7,157 nucleotides of DNA from assembly GCA_020430865.1 (NCBI GenBank), contig JAGQIY010000001.1, forward strand, positions 1-7,157, given 5' to 3'. This DNA is from Myxococcales bacterium (GTDB taxonomy: Bacteria > Myxococcota > Polyangia > Polyangiales > Polyangiaceae). Shown one piece after another: positions 1 to 6,930 of the stretch (its first letter is position 1; every line of letters starts with the position of its first letter). The position numbers and the translations under genes were made by a program. A model generated the notes under the pieces. That model was not told where the DNA came from and made no database searches. It worked only from the letters and a program-made list of their open reading frames with translations.

Positions 1-3000
1 AACGTCGCGGGCACGCCGTCTCCGTGGTTCAGCCCCTCCGCGGCAGCGGCCGCGGCGCCCGCGAAATCCCCAAACAAGAAGCGCACCTTCGCGGCCATGG
101 CGTAGGTCACCGCGATACCGCTGCGGTAGTTGATCGCCTGGTAGCCCTCGATGGCCTTGTCCTCGTGGAAATCCGGCCCGATGAGCCGAGTCGGGTCTTC
201 GGCGCGTCCGGTCAGGTTCTCGATCGCCTGGCGGATCTGCACCATGACGTGGGCCACCGCGTCCTGCTGGAGCTCGAAGCAGACGGCCACGTAAGTCGCG
301 AACTCCTTGCGCAGCCCCTCGAGCTCGAGTCCCGCCCAGAACGAGCTCGCGAGGTGGATCTGGATCCCCCAGCAACCGTACTCGACGTCGCCGTTGTCCA
401 TCCCGAGCAGGTACACCTCACGCTGGTCGTCCAGGGTCTCGCGGAGCGGCAGGTTCCAGATGCGCGTGAAGCCGAAGATCAGGTGGTGGGGGCGAGCTCG
501 CAGCGAGCGATCCTCGAAGCGATCGAGCAACAACACCGCGAGTTCCGACTGCTTGTAGGCGATGTCGCACAGGTTGATGGCCGACAAGAAGAGGCCGAAC
601 AGGCTGAACCCGAAGGCTGAGTGCTTCGTCAAGCCTTTCCGCACGGACAACGACACCAGGTCGAAGGCGAGCAGGGCGAGCAGGCGTGGGCGCGCCAGGA
701 ACGCCGCGGCGCTCACGGCGACCTCGAGCCGCATGACCGCCTGGACCAACGCATCCTGGTTCTCTGGCAGCGCCGCGATCTGCTCGTTTGGCTGGTTGTT
801 CAGCAACCCTAGCGTCGCCACCAGCCCCCGCTCGACGTCTTCCTGACTGGGATCGGGCTCGATTGAGTGGCCCAGCGATCGCAGCGTCTCGATCGCCAGC
901 TCGAGCGCCTCGATGGCCCGCTGGCGACCGACCAGCGACAGCGCTCGGACTTCCTGCGCCCTGAACGCGTCCAGGGGCGAGCGCGCTTGGGCCAGGACCT
1001 CGTCCGCAGCCTGATCCATGGCGGCGGAATCTCCCGTGAGGTACGCCGCGCGAGCAGACTCCACGCCGACGTCCAGGGCGTAATCGTAATCGCGTGTCCA
1101 GGCGTCGGGGCCGCTGAGCGTAGCGGCGCGCCGCAAGTACTCGTAGCCGTGGACGTAGGCGGCCGACTGGAGGGCTCGCAGACCCGCTGCGAAGTTCAGT
1201 CGCGAGACACGATCTCGCTCGCTCGCGTCGCAGATCAACTGCTCGGCCTCGTGGAAGTGCTCGACGATGTCGAAGAGGTGATATTCCAGCTCCTCGTCGC
1301 TCAGCTGTCCCAGCAGCGCCCATCCTAGCTTCAGATGCGTTTCCCGACGGATCGCGTCCGGGATCAACGAGTAGGCCGCTTGCTGGATCCTGTCGTGAGT
1401 GAACCGGAACTCGAAGTTGGGGATCTCCCCCTCACTCGCCTCCCAGTAGGCCGATCCTTCCGGACGGATCAGGTCCTCGTCGAGCGCCTCGCGCAGCGCG
1501 CTCTGAACCTGCCGACCGCTGCGCCCGAGCAGACTGACGAGCACGTCCAGCTCGAAGCGGTTGCCGATCACGGATCCCAGCTGCAGCGCGTCTCGGGTCG
1601 CCTCTGGCAACGTACCGATGGCGTTGCACATGAAATCGACGACGTTCTCGGTGACATCGAGGAGCTGGAGCTGCTCGATGTCCCACGTCCAGCGCGCCTG
1701 CGCTGGATCGTAGGTCAGCAGCCGATTCTGATGCAGCGACTCGAGGAAGCGATTCAGGAAGAACGGGTTGCCCCGTGTCTTGGCCAGACACAGCTCCGCG
1801 AGGTCACCGACCTCTTCGGGGGCTCGTCCGGTGGTGTCCGCGAGCAAGGCGGCCACGTGGTCGAGGCGGAGCGGGCCGAGCTCGATGCTGCGCACGACCA
1901 CGCTGGCCTCGCGCATCTCTCGGATGACCTGGCTCACCGGATGAGCCTCGTTGACCTCGTTGTCGCGATACGCGCCGATGAACAGCACGTGAGAGATTTC
2001 GCGATCGCTCGTCAGGGACTTGATCAGGCGCAGCGATGGGAGATCTGCCCACTGCAGGTCATCCAGAAAGACGATCAGGGGGTGCTTCGACCCTCCTATC
2101 GCCCTGACGAACTGCCGGACCGTTCGACGCAGGCGGTTCTCTCCCTCGGCGGAGGGCAGCGCTGCCACTGCGGGCTGCGGCCCGATCAGAGCCTCGAGCT
2201 CCTGTACCAGATCAGTGAGCACTCGACCGTTGCTGCCAAGCGCCTCGAGGATGCGCTGCTTGAACGCCGCCTGCGTGATCTCGTCCTCACGCAGGATCTG
2301 GTTCACTACCGCACGGAAAGCCTGGGCCAGCGAATCGTAGGGCACCCCGTGCTTGAACTGGTCGCACTTCCCGCTCGCGAAGACGCCGCTACACTCGAGG
2401 ATCGAGCGCTGGACCTCGTTGACCAGCGTCGTCTTGCCGATACCAGAGTACCCCGCGACCAGCAGCACCTCGATCGCGCCCGCGGTGACGCGCTGGAACG
2501 CGCCGAGCAACGCCGCCGTCTCCCGCCGTCGGCCGTACAGGGTCTGCGGGATCACGAAACGCTCATGACGGTCCCGAGTCCCCAGCTCGAAGTCGGTCAG
2601 TCGCCCCGTCTCCTGGAGCAAGGCCTGGGCGCGCTCGAGGTCATGCAGCAACCCGCCCGCGCTCTGGTAGCGATCGTCGGCGCGCTTCTCCAGCAGACGC
2701 ATCACCAGCCTCGAGAGCACCTCCGGCACCTCCGCGTCCAGCTCGTGGGGCGCAAGCGGCGTCTTGGCGATGTGCGCGTGAACGTATTCCAGCGTATCGC
2801 TGGCCCTGAACGGCAGGCTCCCGGTCAAGAGCTCATACAGCGTGACACCCAGCGAATACAGATCCGTGCGGTAGTCGAGCGACGCGTTCATGCGCCCTGT
2901 CTGCTCTGGGGACATGTACGCTGGGGTCCCGCGAACGGTCCCAGCGGTCTGCGCCTCCACCGATTCGCGGCGCAACATGCTGGAGATCCCGAAGTCGATC

Positions 3001-3422
3001 AGCTTCACCTGACCGGTCTCCGGATTGCGCACGACGTTGCTCGGGTTGATATCCTTGTGGATGATCTGCCGGTCGTGCACCACGGCCAGGGCACGAGTGA
3101 TGGACACGGCGATGTCCAGACACTCGCCGAGCGAAGGACGTGCCTCCGCGATCTGGGAGGCCAGCGACGTCGCGCCGAAGTCTTCGACGATCAGCCTGAC
3201 GATGCCCTCCTCCTGCTCGATGCCGTACGCACGGATCACTCCGTCAGAAGCCGCGAGGTTCGTCAGGTCGAGCTCACGCTGGAGCGCCGCGATCTGATCC
3301 GCCGACGGGTAGAGCTTACGCAGCTGCTTGACCACCACCGGTTCGCCATCGGGCTCTCGGAGCCCTCTGAAGACGACGGAGTCAGCTCCGTCACGTAGGC
3401 GTTGAAGGGTGCGGGGGGTCAT
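1..3422 (-). CDS. Multidomain Ser/Thr kinase - AAA/STAND ATPase signalling protein (partial, C-terminus beyond window)
   Basis: An uninterrupted frame runs 1140 codons from ATG 3422-3420 to the window edge. Residues 1-265 are a protein kinase domain: VVVKQL with Lys32, HKDINPSN with Asp124 and Asn129, DFG 143-145, YMSPEQ near 169-174, and a closing KRADDRYQSA stretch. A linker ending in LYGRR (about 295-299) leads into an AAA_16-like ATPase with Walker A GYSGIGKT (324-331), GKCDQF, Walker B LIVFLDDLQWAD (449-460), TRGNPFF (549-555) and RFTHDRIQQAAY (673-684). The rest (about 690-1140) is Ala/Leu-rich and helical, resembling the TPR-like region of this family. Known relatives (often called trifunctional kinase/ATP-binding/sensor histidine kinase proteins) carry GAF and histidine-kinase modules after this point; whether this one does cannot be seen. 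It has no signal peptide or membrane segment, so is probably cytoplasmic. It lies 12 nt downstream of lipoxygenase B in the same frame. The substrate and signal are unknown. The start is firm: the nearest upstream in-frame stop is the lipoxygenase TGA, and the next in-frame GTG codons (29-30) fall inside the kinase fold. Confidence 0.93.
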   Translation of the reverse strand, partial: MTPRTLQRLRDGADSVVFRGLREPDGEPVVVKQLRKLYPSADQIAALQRELDLTNLAASDGVIRAYGIEQEEGIVRLIVEDFGATSLASQIAEARPSLGECLDIAVSITRALAVVHDRQIIHKDINPSNVVRNPETGQVKLIDFGISSMLRRESVEAQTAGTVRGTPAYMSPEQTGRMNASLDYRTDLYSLGVTLYELLTGSLPFRASDTLEYVHAHIAKTPLAPHELDAEVPEVLSRLVMRLLEKRADDRYQSAGGLLHDLERAQALLQETGRLTDFELGTRDRHERFVIPQTLYGRRRETAALLGAFQRVTAGAIEVLLVAGYSGIGKTTLVNEVQRSILECSGVFASGKCDQFKHGVPYDSLAQAFRAVVNQILREDEITQAAFKQRILEALGSNGRVLTDLVQELEALIGPQPAVAALPSAEGENRLRRTVRQFVRAIGGSKHPLIVFLDDLQWADLPSLRLIKSLTSDREISHVLFIGAYRDNEVNEAHPVSQVIREMREASVVVRSIELGPLRLDHVAALLADTTGRAPEEVGDLAELCLAKTRGNPFFLNRFLESLHQNRLLTYDPAQARWTWDIEQLQLLDVTENVVDFMCNAIGTLPEATRDALQLGSVIGNRFELDVLVSLLGRSGRQVQSALREALDEDLIRPEGSAYWEASEGEIPNFEFRFTHDRIQQAAYSLIPDAIRRETHLKLGWALLGQLSDEELEYHLFDIVEHFHEAEQLICDASERDRVSRLNFAAGLRALQSAAYVHGYEYLRRAATLSGPDAWTRDYDYALDVGVESARAAYLTGDSAAMDQAADEVLAQARSPLDAFRAQEVRALSLVGRQRAIEALELAIETLRSLGHSIEPDPSQEDVERGLVATLGLLNNQPNEQIAALPENQDALVQAVMRLEVAVSAAAFLARPRLLALLAFDLVSLSVRKGLTKHSAFGFSLFGLFLSAINLCDIAYKQSELAVLLLDRFEDRSLRARPHHLIFGFTRIWNLPLRETLDDQREVYLLGMDNGDVEYGCWGIQIHLASSFWAGLELEGLRKEFATYVAVCFELQQDAVAHVMVQIRQAIENLTGRAEDPTRLIGPDFHEDKAIEGYQAINYRSGIAVTYAMAAKVRFLFGDFAGAAAAAAEGLNHGDGVPAT

Positions 3423-3434
3423 GCGGCGGCGTGC
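3423..3434 (-). other. 12-nt lipoxygenase B / kinase junction, same frame, no Shine-Dalgarno
   Basis: On the minus strand the junction reads TGA GCA CGC CGC CGC ATG. The lipoxygenase stop and the kinase start lie in one reading frame, separated by four sense codons. There is no purine-rich ribosome binding site in the gap; the nearest GGAGG (3458-3462) is about 35 nt upstream of the kinase ATG, too far to serve it directly. Termination-reinitiation coupling is the simplest explanation. Occasional TGA readthrough would give a lipoxygenase-kinase fusion, but nothing visible shows that this happens. Confidence 0.6.
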
Positions 3435-5162
3435 TCAAACGTGGATGCTCTGGGTCGCCTCCGATGGAGCGTAGTAGAGATAGGATAGCGGACGCGACGC
3501 ATCCGCCTGCCGGATCCGGCGATCCACGTCTGCCAGGCGGGTCTGGAGCGTCTGCAGCAAGGGAGCCACGGCCGGATCAGCGAACGCCGGGTACTCGCCG
3601 AGACGGTTGAGCTTGGCGGTGAGAGGCCAGTAGATGGCGACCGACTCGTAGGCGAGATCCTCCGGAGGATACATTTCCCGCAGCGCGGCTTCGGTGTCCG
3701 CCTCCCCCCCGAACGGTCCCGGACCGTACACCGAGGTCGGGCCGCTGGGCGCGAAGCAGAAGTCGTAGAGCGGATAGTTGATCGAGGCGTGATACGAGCT
3801 CGCCCGAAAGATGATCTGAGCCACCAGATCGACGAGCTCGGCGACGCTCGTCACCGCGGACAGGCCTTGCAGGCGGCCTCCGTCTCGAGCGCCCATCTCC
3901 CGCACGAAGGCCGCGAACTCGGTGTCTCGAGACACGTCCTGATCTTGCCTGTAGTAGAGCCGCAGGTAGCTCTCGACCCAGTCCCGCATCACTGGCCAGA
4001 CCAGCATCGAGTCGTCGCGGAACGGATACTCCGGCAGGCCCTCGAGATCGTCCACACCACGTCTCCTGAAGTCCTTCGGTGGGGCCGACTCGCTCAGACG
4101 AAACTCCGAGAGTCCCTTCAGACAAACCTCCAGCGACACGTCGAGCGGCGGGGACTGCAGCCGGTCGATGATTCCGCCGGGATTCACGAGAGTGGTCTTG
4201 GTGATCTCGTTGGCGATCAGCGTGTACTGGAAGTGCGGCTCCAGGAGCTGACGCACCGGATGTCGCTCGGCGAGCTGACGTCGAGCGGACAGCACCACGC
4301 TCTCCAGCGCGAGGTGGCACAGGCCGAAGTGCACGACCAGACCGCCCTGATTCGACTCGGCGCCCATCAACGCGGTGCGGGCCATACGCCAGCTGATCCC
4401 GTCAGTCGGAGTGAAGATGGGCGAACCCGGCGTCTGCCCGAGCTGGATCGCGACAGGCATCAGCTTGCCCCGGCGACCGCCGACGCCAGGCTGCCATGCG
4501 TACAGCGCGATGGGAGCGTCGAGGTACTTCTGCAACCCATCGACGACGCCGCCCGGCACCCCGTCGAAGAGTCGGTAGTCGGAGACGTAGCACCGGCCTT
4601 CCGCCAGCGCCTTGTCGAAGCTGTCTGCCCCACCCGTTGCACGGCTGTACTGCTCGTCGCTGACCGGCAGCTGGCTCCAGCGCTCGGTCAAGCGCGTGAG
4701 CATGGTCGCGTTGTAGCCGGCGACGGCCTGCCACGCGAACATCTCGTCGCTCCGCCACGCGTGGGCTATCGGCGGCGTGCGCAGGCGCACGAACATCTTC
4801 TCGTAGTCCTGCGGATCCTCCGGTCTCCCGCCGTCGATGTCGCCCACCGTCGCGCGTTCCAGCTCCGACCTGAGCTTGCCGAACTTGTCCGGGTCGGAGC
4901 CGTCGAAGAGGCGCTTGAAGCGCTCGGTGATCTCCTGCGCCTTCTCTTCACCTTTCCACAAGGCTTTGTTGGCCGTGACCTCGAGCGTCTTCTCCCCCAC
5001 CCCGGCCCAGTAGCGTGGATCCGCCTTGTCCACGAGGGGGACTTCCTTGGCGTTCGCCAGGTTCTTGTAGCTGTAATCGAACTGGTACTTGTCGCGAGCG
5101 CGCTCCAGCTCCTTCTGGCGCTGTGATTGCTTGGGATCGTCCTGAGGCAGAGAGGGTAGCAT
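3435..5162 (-). CDS. Lipoxygenase B (divergent bacterial lipoxygenase, second of tandem pair)
   Basis: A 575-aa lipoxygenase, a non-haem iron dioxygenase that adds O2 to polyunsaturated fatty acids with a cis,cis-pentadiene. Only the catalytic alpha-helical domain is present; there is no N-terminal PLAT barrel and no signal peptide, so it is probably cytosolic. It opens with MLPSLPQDDP, a start typical of bacterial lipoxygenases. The HX4H iron motif is His278-FGLC-His283, followed by RQLAERHP and LLEPHF (306-311). The later ligands are His458 and Asn462 in YHASIN. The YPFRDDSMLVW and YLRLYY blocks match the family. Oddities: the C-terminal ligand residue is Val575 rather than the usual Ile; Thr321 sits where lipoxygenases normally have Ala or Gly (the Coffa site); Cys282 replaces the usual Thr before the second His; and the usual His-Glu pair shortly before the first ligand is replaced by Ser-Asn-Gln. 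The ligand set is still complete enough for iron binding. Activity could be normal, altered in stereochemistry, or shifted to hydroperoxide isomerase chemistry; sequence alone cannot decide. The start is supported by AAGGA 7 nt upstream. Confidence 0.95.
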   Translation of the reverse strand: MLPSLPQDDPKQSQRQKELERARDKYQFDYSYKNLANAKEVPLVDKADPRYWAGVGEKTLEVTANKALWKGEEKAQEITERFKRLFDGSDPDKFGKLRSELERATVGDIDGGRPEDPQDYEKMFVRLRTPPIAHAWRSDEMFAWQAVAGYNATMLTRLTERWSQLPVSDEQYSRATGGADSFDKALAEGRCYVSDYRLFDGVPGGVVDGLQKYLDAPIALYAWQPGVGGRRGKLMPVAIQLGQTPGSPIFTPTDGISWRMARTALMGAESNQGGLVVHFGLCHLALESVVLSARRQLAERHPVRQLLEPHFQYTLIANEITKTTLVNPGGIIDRLQSPPLDVSLEVCLKGLSEFRLSESAPPKDFRRRGVDDLEGLPEYPFRDDSMLVWPVMRDWVESYLRLYYRQDQDVSRDTEFAAFVREMGARDGGRLQGLSAVTSVAELVDLVAQIIFRASSYHASINYPLYDFCFAPSGPTSVYGPGPFGGEADTEAALREMYPPEDLAYESVAIYWPLTAKLNRLGEYPAFADPAVAPLLQTLQTRLADVDRRIRQADASRPLSYLYYAPSEATQSIHV

Positions 5163-5178
5163 TCGTGTTTCCTTGCGG
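5163..5178 (-). promoter_or_regulatory. Intergenic gap with Shine-Dalgarno for lipoxygenase B
   Basis: Only 16 nt separate the TAA of lipoxygenase A from the ATG of lipoxygenase B. On the minus strand the gap reads CCGCAAGGAAACACGA. AAGGA (5170-5174) lies 7 nt before the ATG, a good ribosome binding site. The short gap, with no room for a promoter or terminator, supports co-transcription. Confidence 0.75.
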
Positions 5179-6930
5179 TTAAATACTGATGCTCTGCAGG
5201 ATCAGCGAGGGGCGAAGGTAGGGATAGGAGATGAATCGCTTCTTGTCTCGCCGCTCGTTGGCATCCTCGACTTCGGAGAGGGCGCTACGGAAGCGCACGA
5301 GCGCCGCCAGGATGCGCGGATCCTTGAACTGGGTCAGCGGATAGTGCCCCAGCTCGCTCATGCGCAGGCTGCTCAGCAGGTAGACCATGTTGACGCCCTC
5401 GGAGACGGACTTCATCGGCGGCATCATCGCTGTGTACGCAGCCTCGTCGTTTGGCGTGTCCTTGGTCGGCGGCGGGGTGTAGCTCGCCCCAGGCATGTTC
5501 ACCACCATGCTCATGAAGGGGAACTGCGAGAAGTTCACCGCAGAGTGCTGGGCAGAAGCGGTGAACACGATGCGCGTCACCAGCTCGATCACGTCCTCGA
5601 CGGTGTCGGGCACCGGTACCCCAGGGATCCGTCCACCGTCGGGAGAGCTGATCTCCCGGGCGAAGGCCTGAAGCTCTTCGTCCCCCCGCACGTCATGGGG
5701 CGAGGCGTAGTAGGTCCGGACATAGTCGCTGACCCAGCCCTTGATCGCAGCCCAGACTGGCAGCGCATCGTCGCGGTACGGATAGACGGGCAGGCTCTCG
5801 ACGTCGTCCACCTCGCGACTCTGCAGCTCGAGGTTCGGGTCGAGATTCTGCCAGGACAGCGTCTGGATCGCCTTGTGCACCAGCCCACCGAACTGATCGA
5901 TGCGGGGACCGAAGCAGTGATCCACCGTGCCATCCGGAGCGGTGAGACTGAACTTGGCAGAGTCGTTGATGGCGAGGGTGTGATCGAAGTGGGGGGTGAG
6001 GAGCACCGAGAGCGGATGGGCTTCCGCGAGCTGGCGCTTGGCGGCGAGCAAGACGGCTTCGATCACCAGGTGTGTGCGACCGAGGTGGAACACGCCTTCG
6101 TGGGTCGCAGCGTCCGCGACCTGGACCTGAGCCATGGCCATGCGCCAGTGCCAGCCGTCGTTCGGGGTGAACAGCGGAAACGCCTTGCCCGGCGTCTGGC
6201 CGCACTGGATGGCGACGGGGCGAAGCACGCCGCTCCCGCGCTCGACGGCAAACAGCGCCATCGGCGCAGAAACGTACTTCTGTAGGCCGTTGGTCTTTCC
6301 GGAGATCACACCCGAGAGCACCTGATAGTCGGCCAGGTAGACCCGCCCTTCGCCAAACGCCGCGTCCAGGGTGTCCCCACCACCCATGACCTGAGCGAAG
6401 ATCGCGGGCGTGACGGGCAAGTTGTCGGGCAGGCGGCTCACCCGGAACAACACCATGGGGTTGGCTCCTGCGAGCCGCTGCCAGGCGAACGCTCGGTTCA
6501 GCTCCGCCAGGGGCCCGGAGTAGAAGCGGACGATGGGGGGCTTCTCCCACGTCTGGAAGATGTCTTCGTACTCTTGCCAGCGCTCCGGACGCCGCGTGGA
6601 AACACCCTTGCTGATGTCGCCGGACAGGTCGAAGAACTGACTGCGGAACTCCGCCGGTTTCAGCGCGTTGAAGATGTCCTTGATGGCCTTGAGCGGGTCG
6701 TGCCCGAACAGCGAATCCGCTGCATGCTCAGCGGTGTTCTCCGCGATCGACGCGTAGATCGGAAGCGAGCGCGCGGTGTACTCGAGCCCGTACTCGTCGC
6801 CTTCGTACAGTTTCACCGCGGTGGCGACGCCGGGAGGCCAGTCGTACACGTAGCGGTAGCGCAGTTGTGTCTGGAACAGCTGTTCCTGCCGGGTGGGATC
6901 GTCGTCCTGCGAAGGCAACTTCGGGAGCAT
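5179..6930 (-). CDS. Lipoxygenase A (canonical bacterial lipoxygenase, first gene of operon)
   Basis: A 583-aa catalytic-domain-only lipoxygenase producing fatty-acid hydroperoxides from polyunsaturated fatty acids. All iron ligands are canonical: His282-LGRT-His287, His462 and Asn466 in QHSAVNF, and C-terminal Ile583 in QSISI. Family blocks RQLAEAHP, LLTPHF (310-315), VYPYRDDALPVW and YVRTYY are present. The stereocontrol (Coffa) position, aligned through IN-x-x-A-K, is Ala325, which predicts an S-type hydroperoxide product. There is no PLAT domain and no signal peptide, unlike the secreted Pseudomonas aeruginosa enzyme. The frame stays open upstream to an ATG at 7146 (655 codons), but the extra 72 residues are Arg/Gly/Ala-rich and unlike the family. 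The chosen ATG at 6930-6928 gives MLPKLPSQDDDP, matching the first residues of the neighbouring paralogue. The Shine-Dalgarno here is weak (an AGG too close to the start). It is homologous to lipoxygenase B over its whole length, so the pair arose by duplication. The exact substrate and regiospecificity are not determined. Confidence 0.95.
   Translation of the reverse strand: MLPKLPSQDDDPTRQEQLFQTQLRYRYVYDWPPGVATAVKLYEGDEYGLEYTARSLPIYASIAENTAEHAADSLFGHDPLKAIKDIFNALKPAEFRSQFFDLSGDISKGVSTRRPERWQEYEDIFQTWEKPPIVRFYSGPLAELNRAFAWQRLAGANPMVLFRVSRLPDNLPVTPAIFAQVMGGGDTLDAAFGEGRVYLADYQVLSGVISGKTNGLQKYVSAPMALFAVERGSGVLRPVAIQCGQTPGKAFPLFTPNDGWHWRMAMAQVQVADAATHEGVFHLGRTHLVIEAVLLAAKRQLAEAHPLSVLLTPHFDHTLAINDSAKFSLTAPDGTVDHCFGPRIDQFGGLVHKAIQTLSWQNLDPNLELQSREVDDVESLPVYPYRDDALPVWAAIKGWVSDYVRTYYASPHDVRGDEELQAFAREISSPDGGRIPGVPVPDTVEDVIELVTRIVFTASAQHSAVNFSQFPFMSMVVNMPGASYTPPPTKDTPNDEAAYTAMMPPMKSVSEGVNMVYLLSSLRMSELGHYPLTQFKDPRILAALVRFRSALSEVEDANERRDKKRFISYPYLRPSLILQSISI

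Noticed and set aside
47..54. GCGGCCGC palindrome and the surrounding Ala-rich codons near the left edge
   Set aside because: It lies inside the kinase coding frame and is explained by a run of alanine codons.
24..1328. Plus-strand frames at 24-620 and 867-1328 and a minus-strand frame at 418-1323
   Set aside because: The plus-strand frames are in antisense phase with the kinase gene, and the minus-strand frame is a shifted reading of the same DNA. The kinase frame itself reads through without a stop and continues its helical region here.
1335..3398. Long plus-strand open frame (687 codons) opposite the kinase gene
   Set aside because: It is in exact codon phase with the minus-strand kinase frame. 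In high-GC genes the sense codons TTA, CTA and TCA are rare, which leaves the antisense phase open. The conceptual protein has no recognisable domain, whereas the minus strand has full kinase and ATPase motifs.
3789..5126. Plus-strand open frame (445 codons) opposite lipoxygenase B
   Set aside because: Codon-phase antisense shadow of a clearly recognisable lipoxygenase; no family features of its own.
5173..6285. Plus-strand open frame (370 codons) opposite lipoxygenase A
   Set aside because: Codon-phase antisense shadow; His/Arg/Asp-rich composition is the mirror of the lipoxygenase codons.
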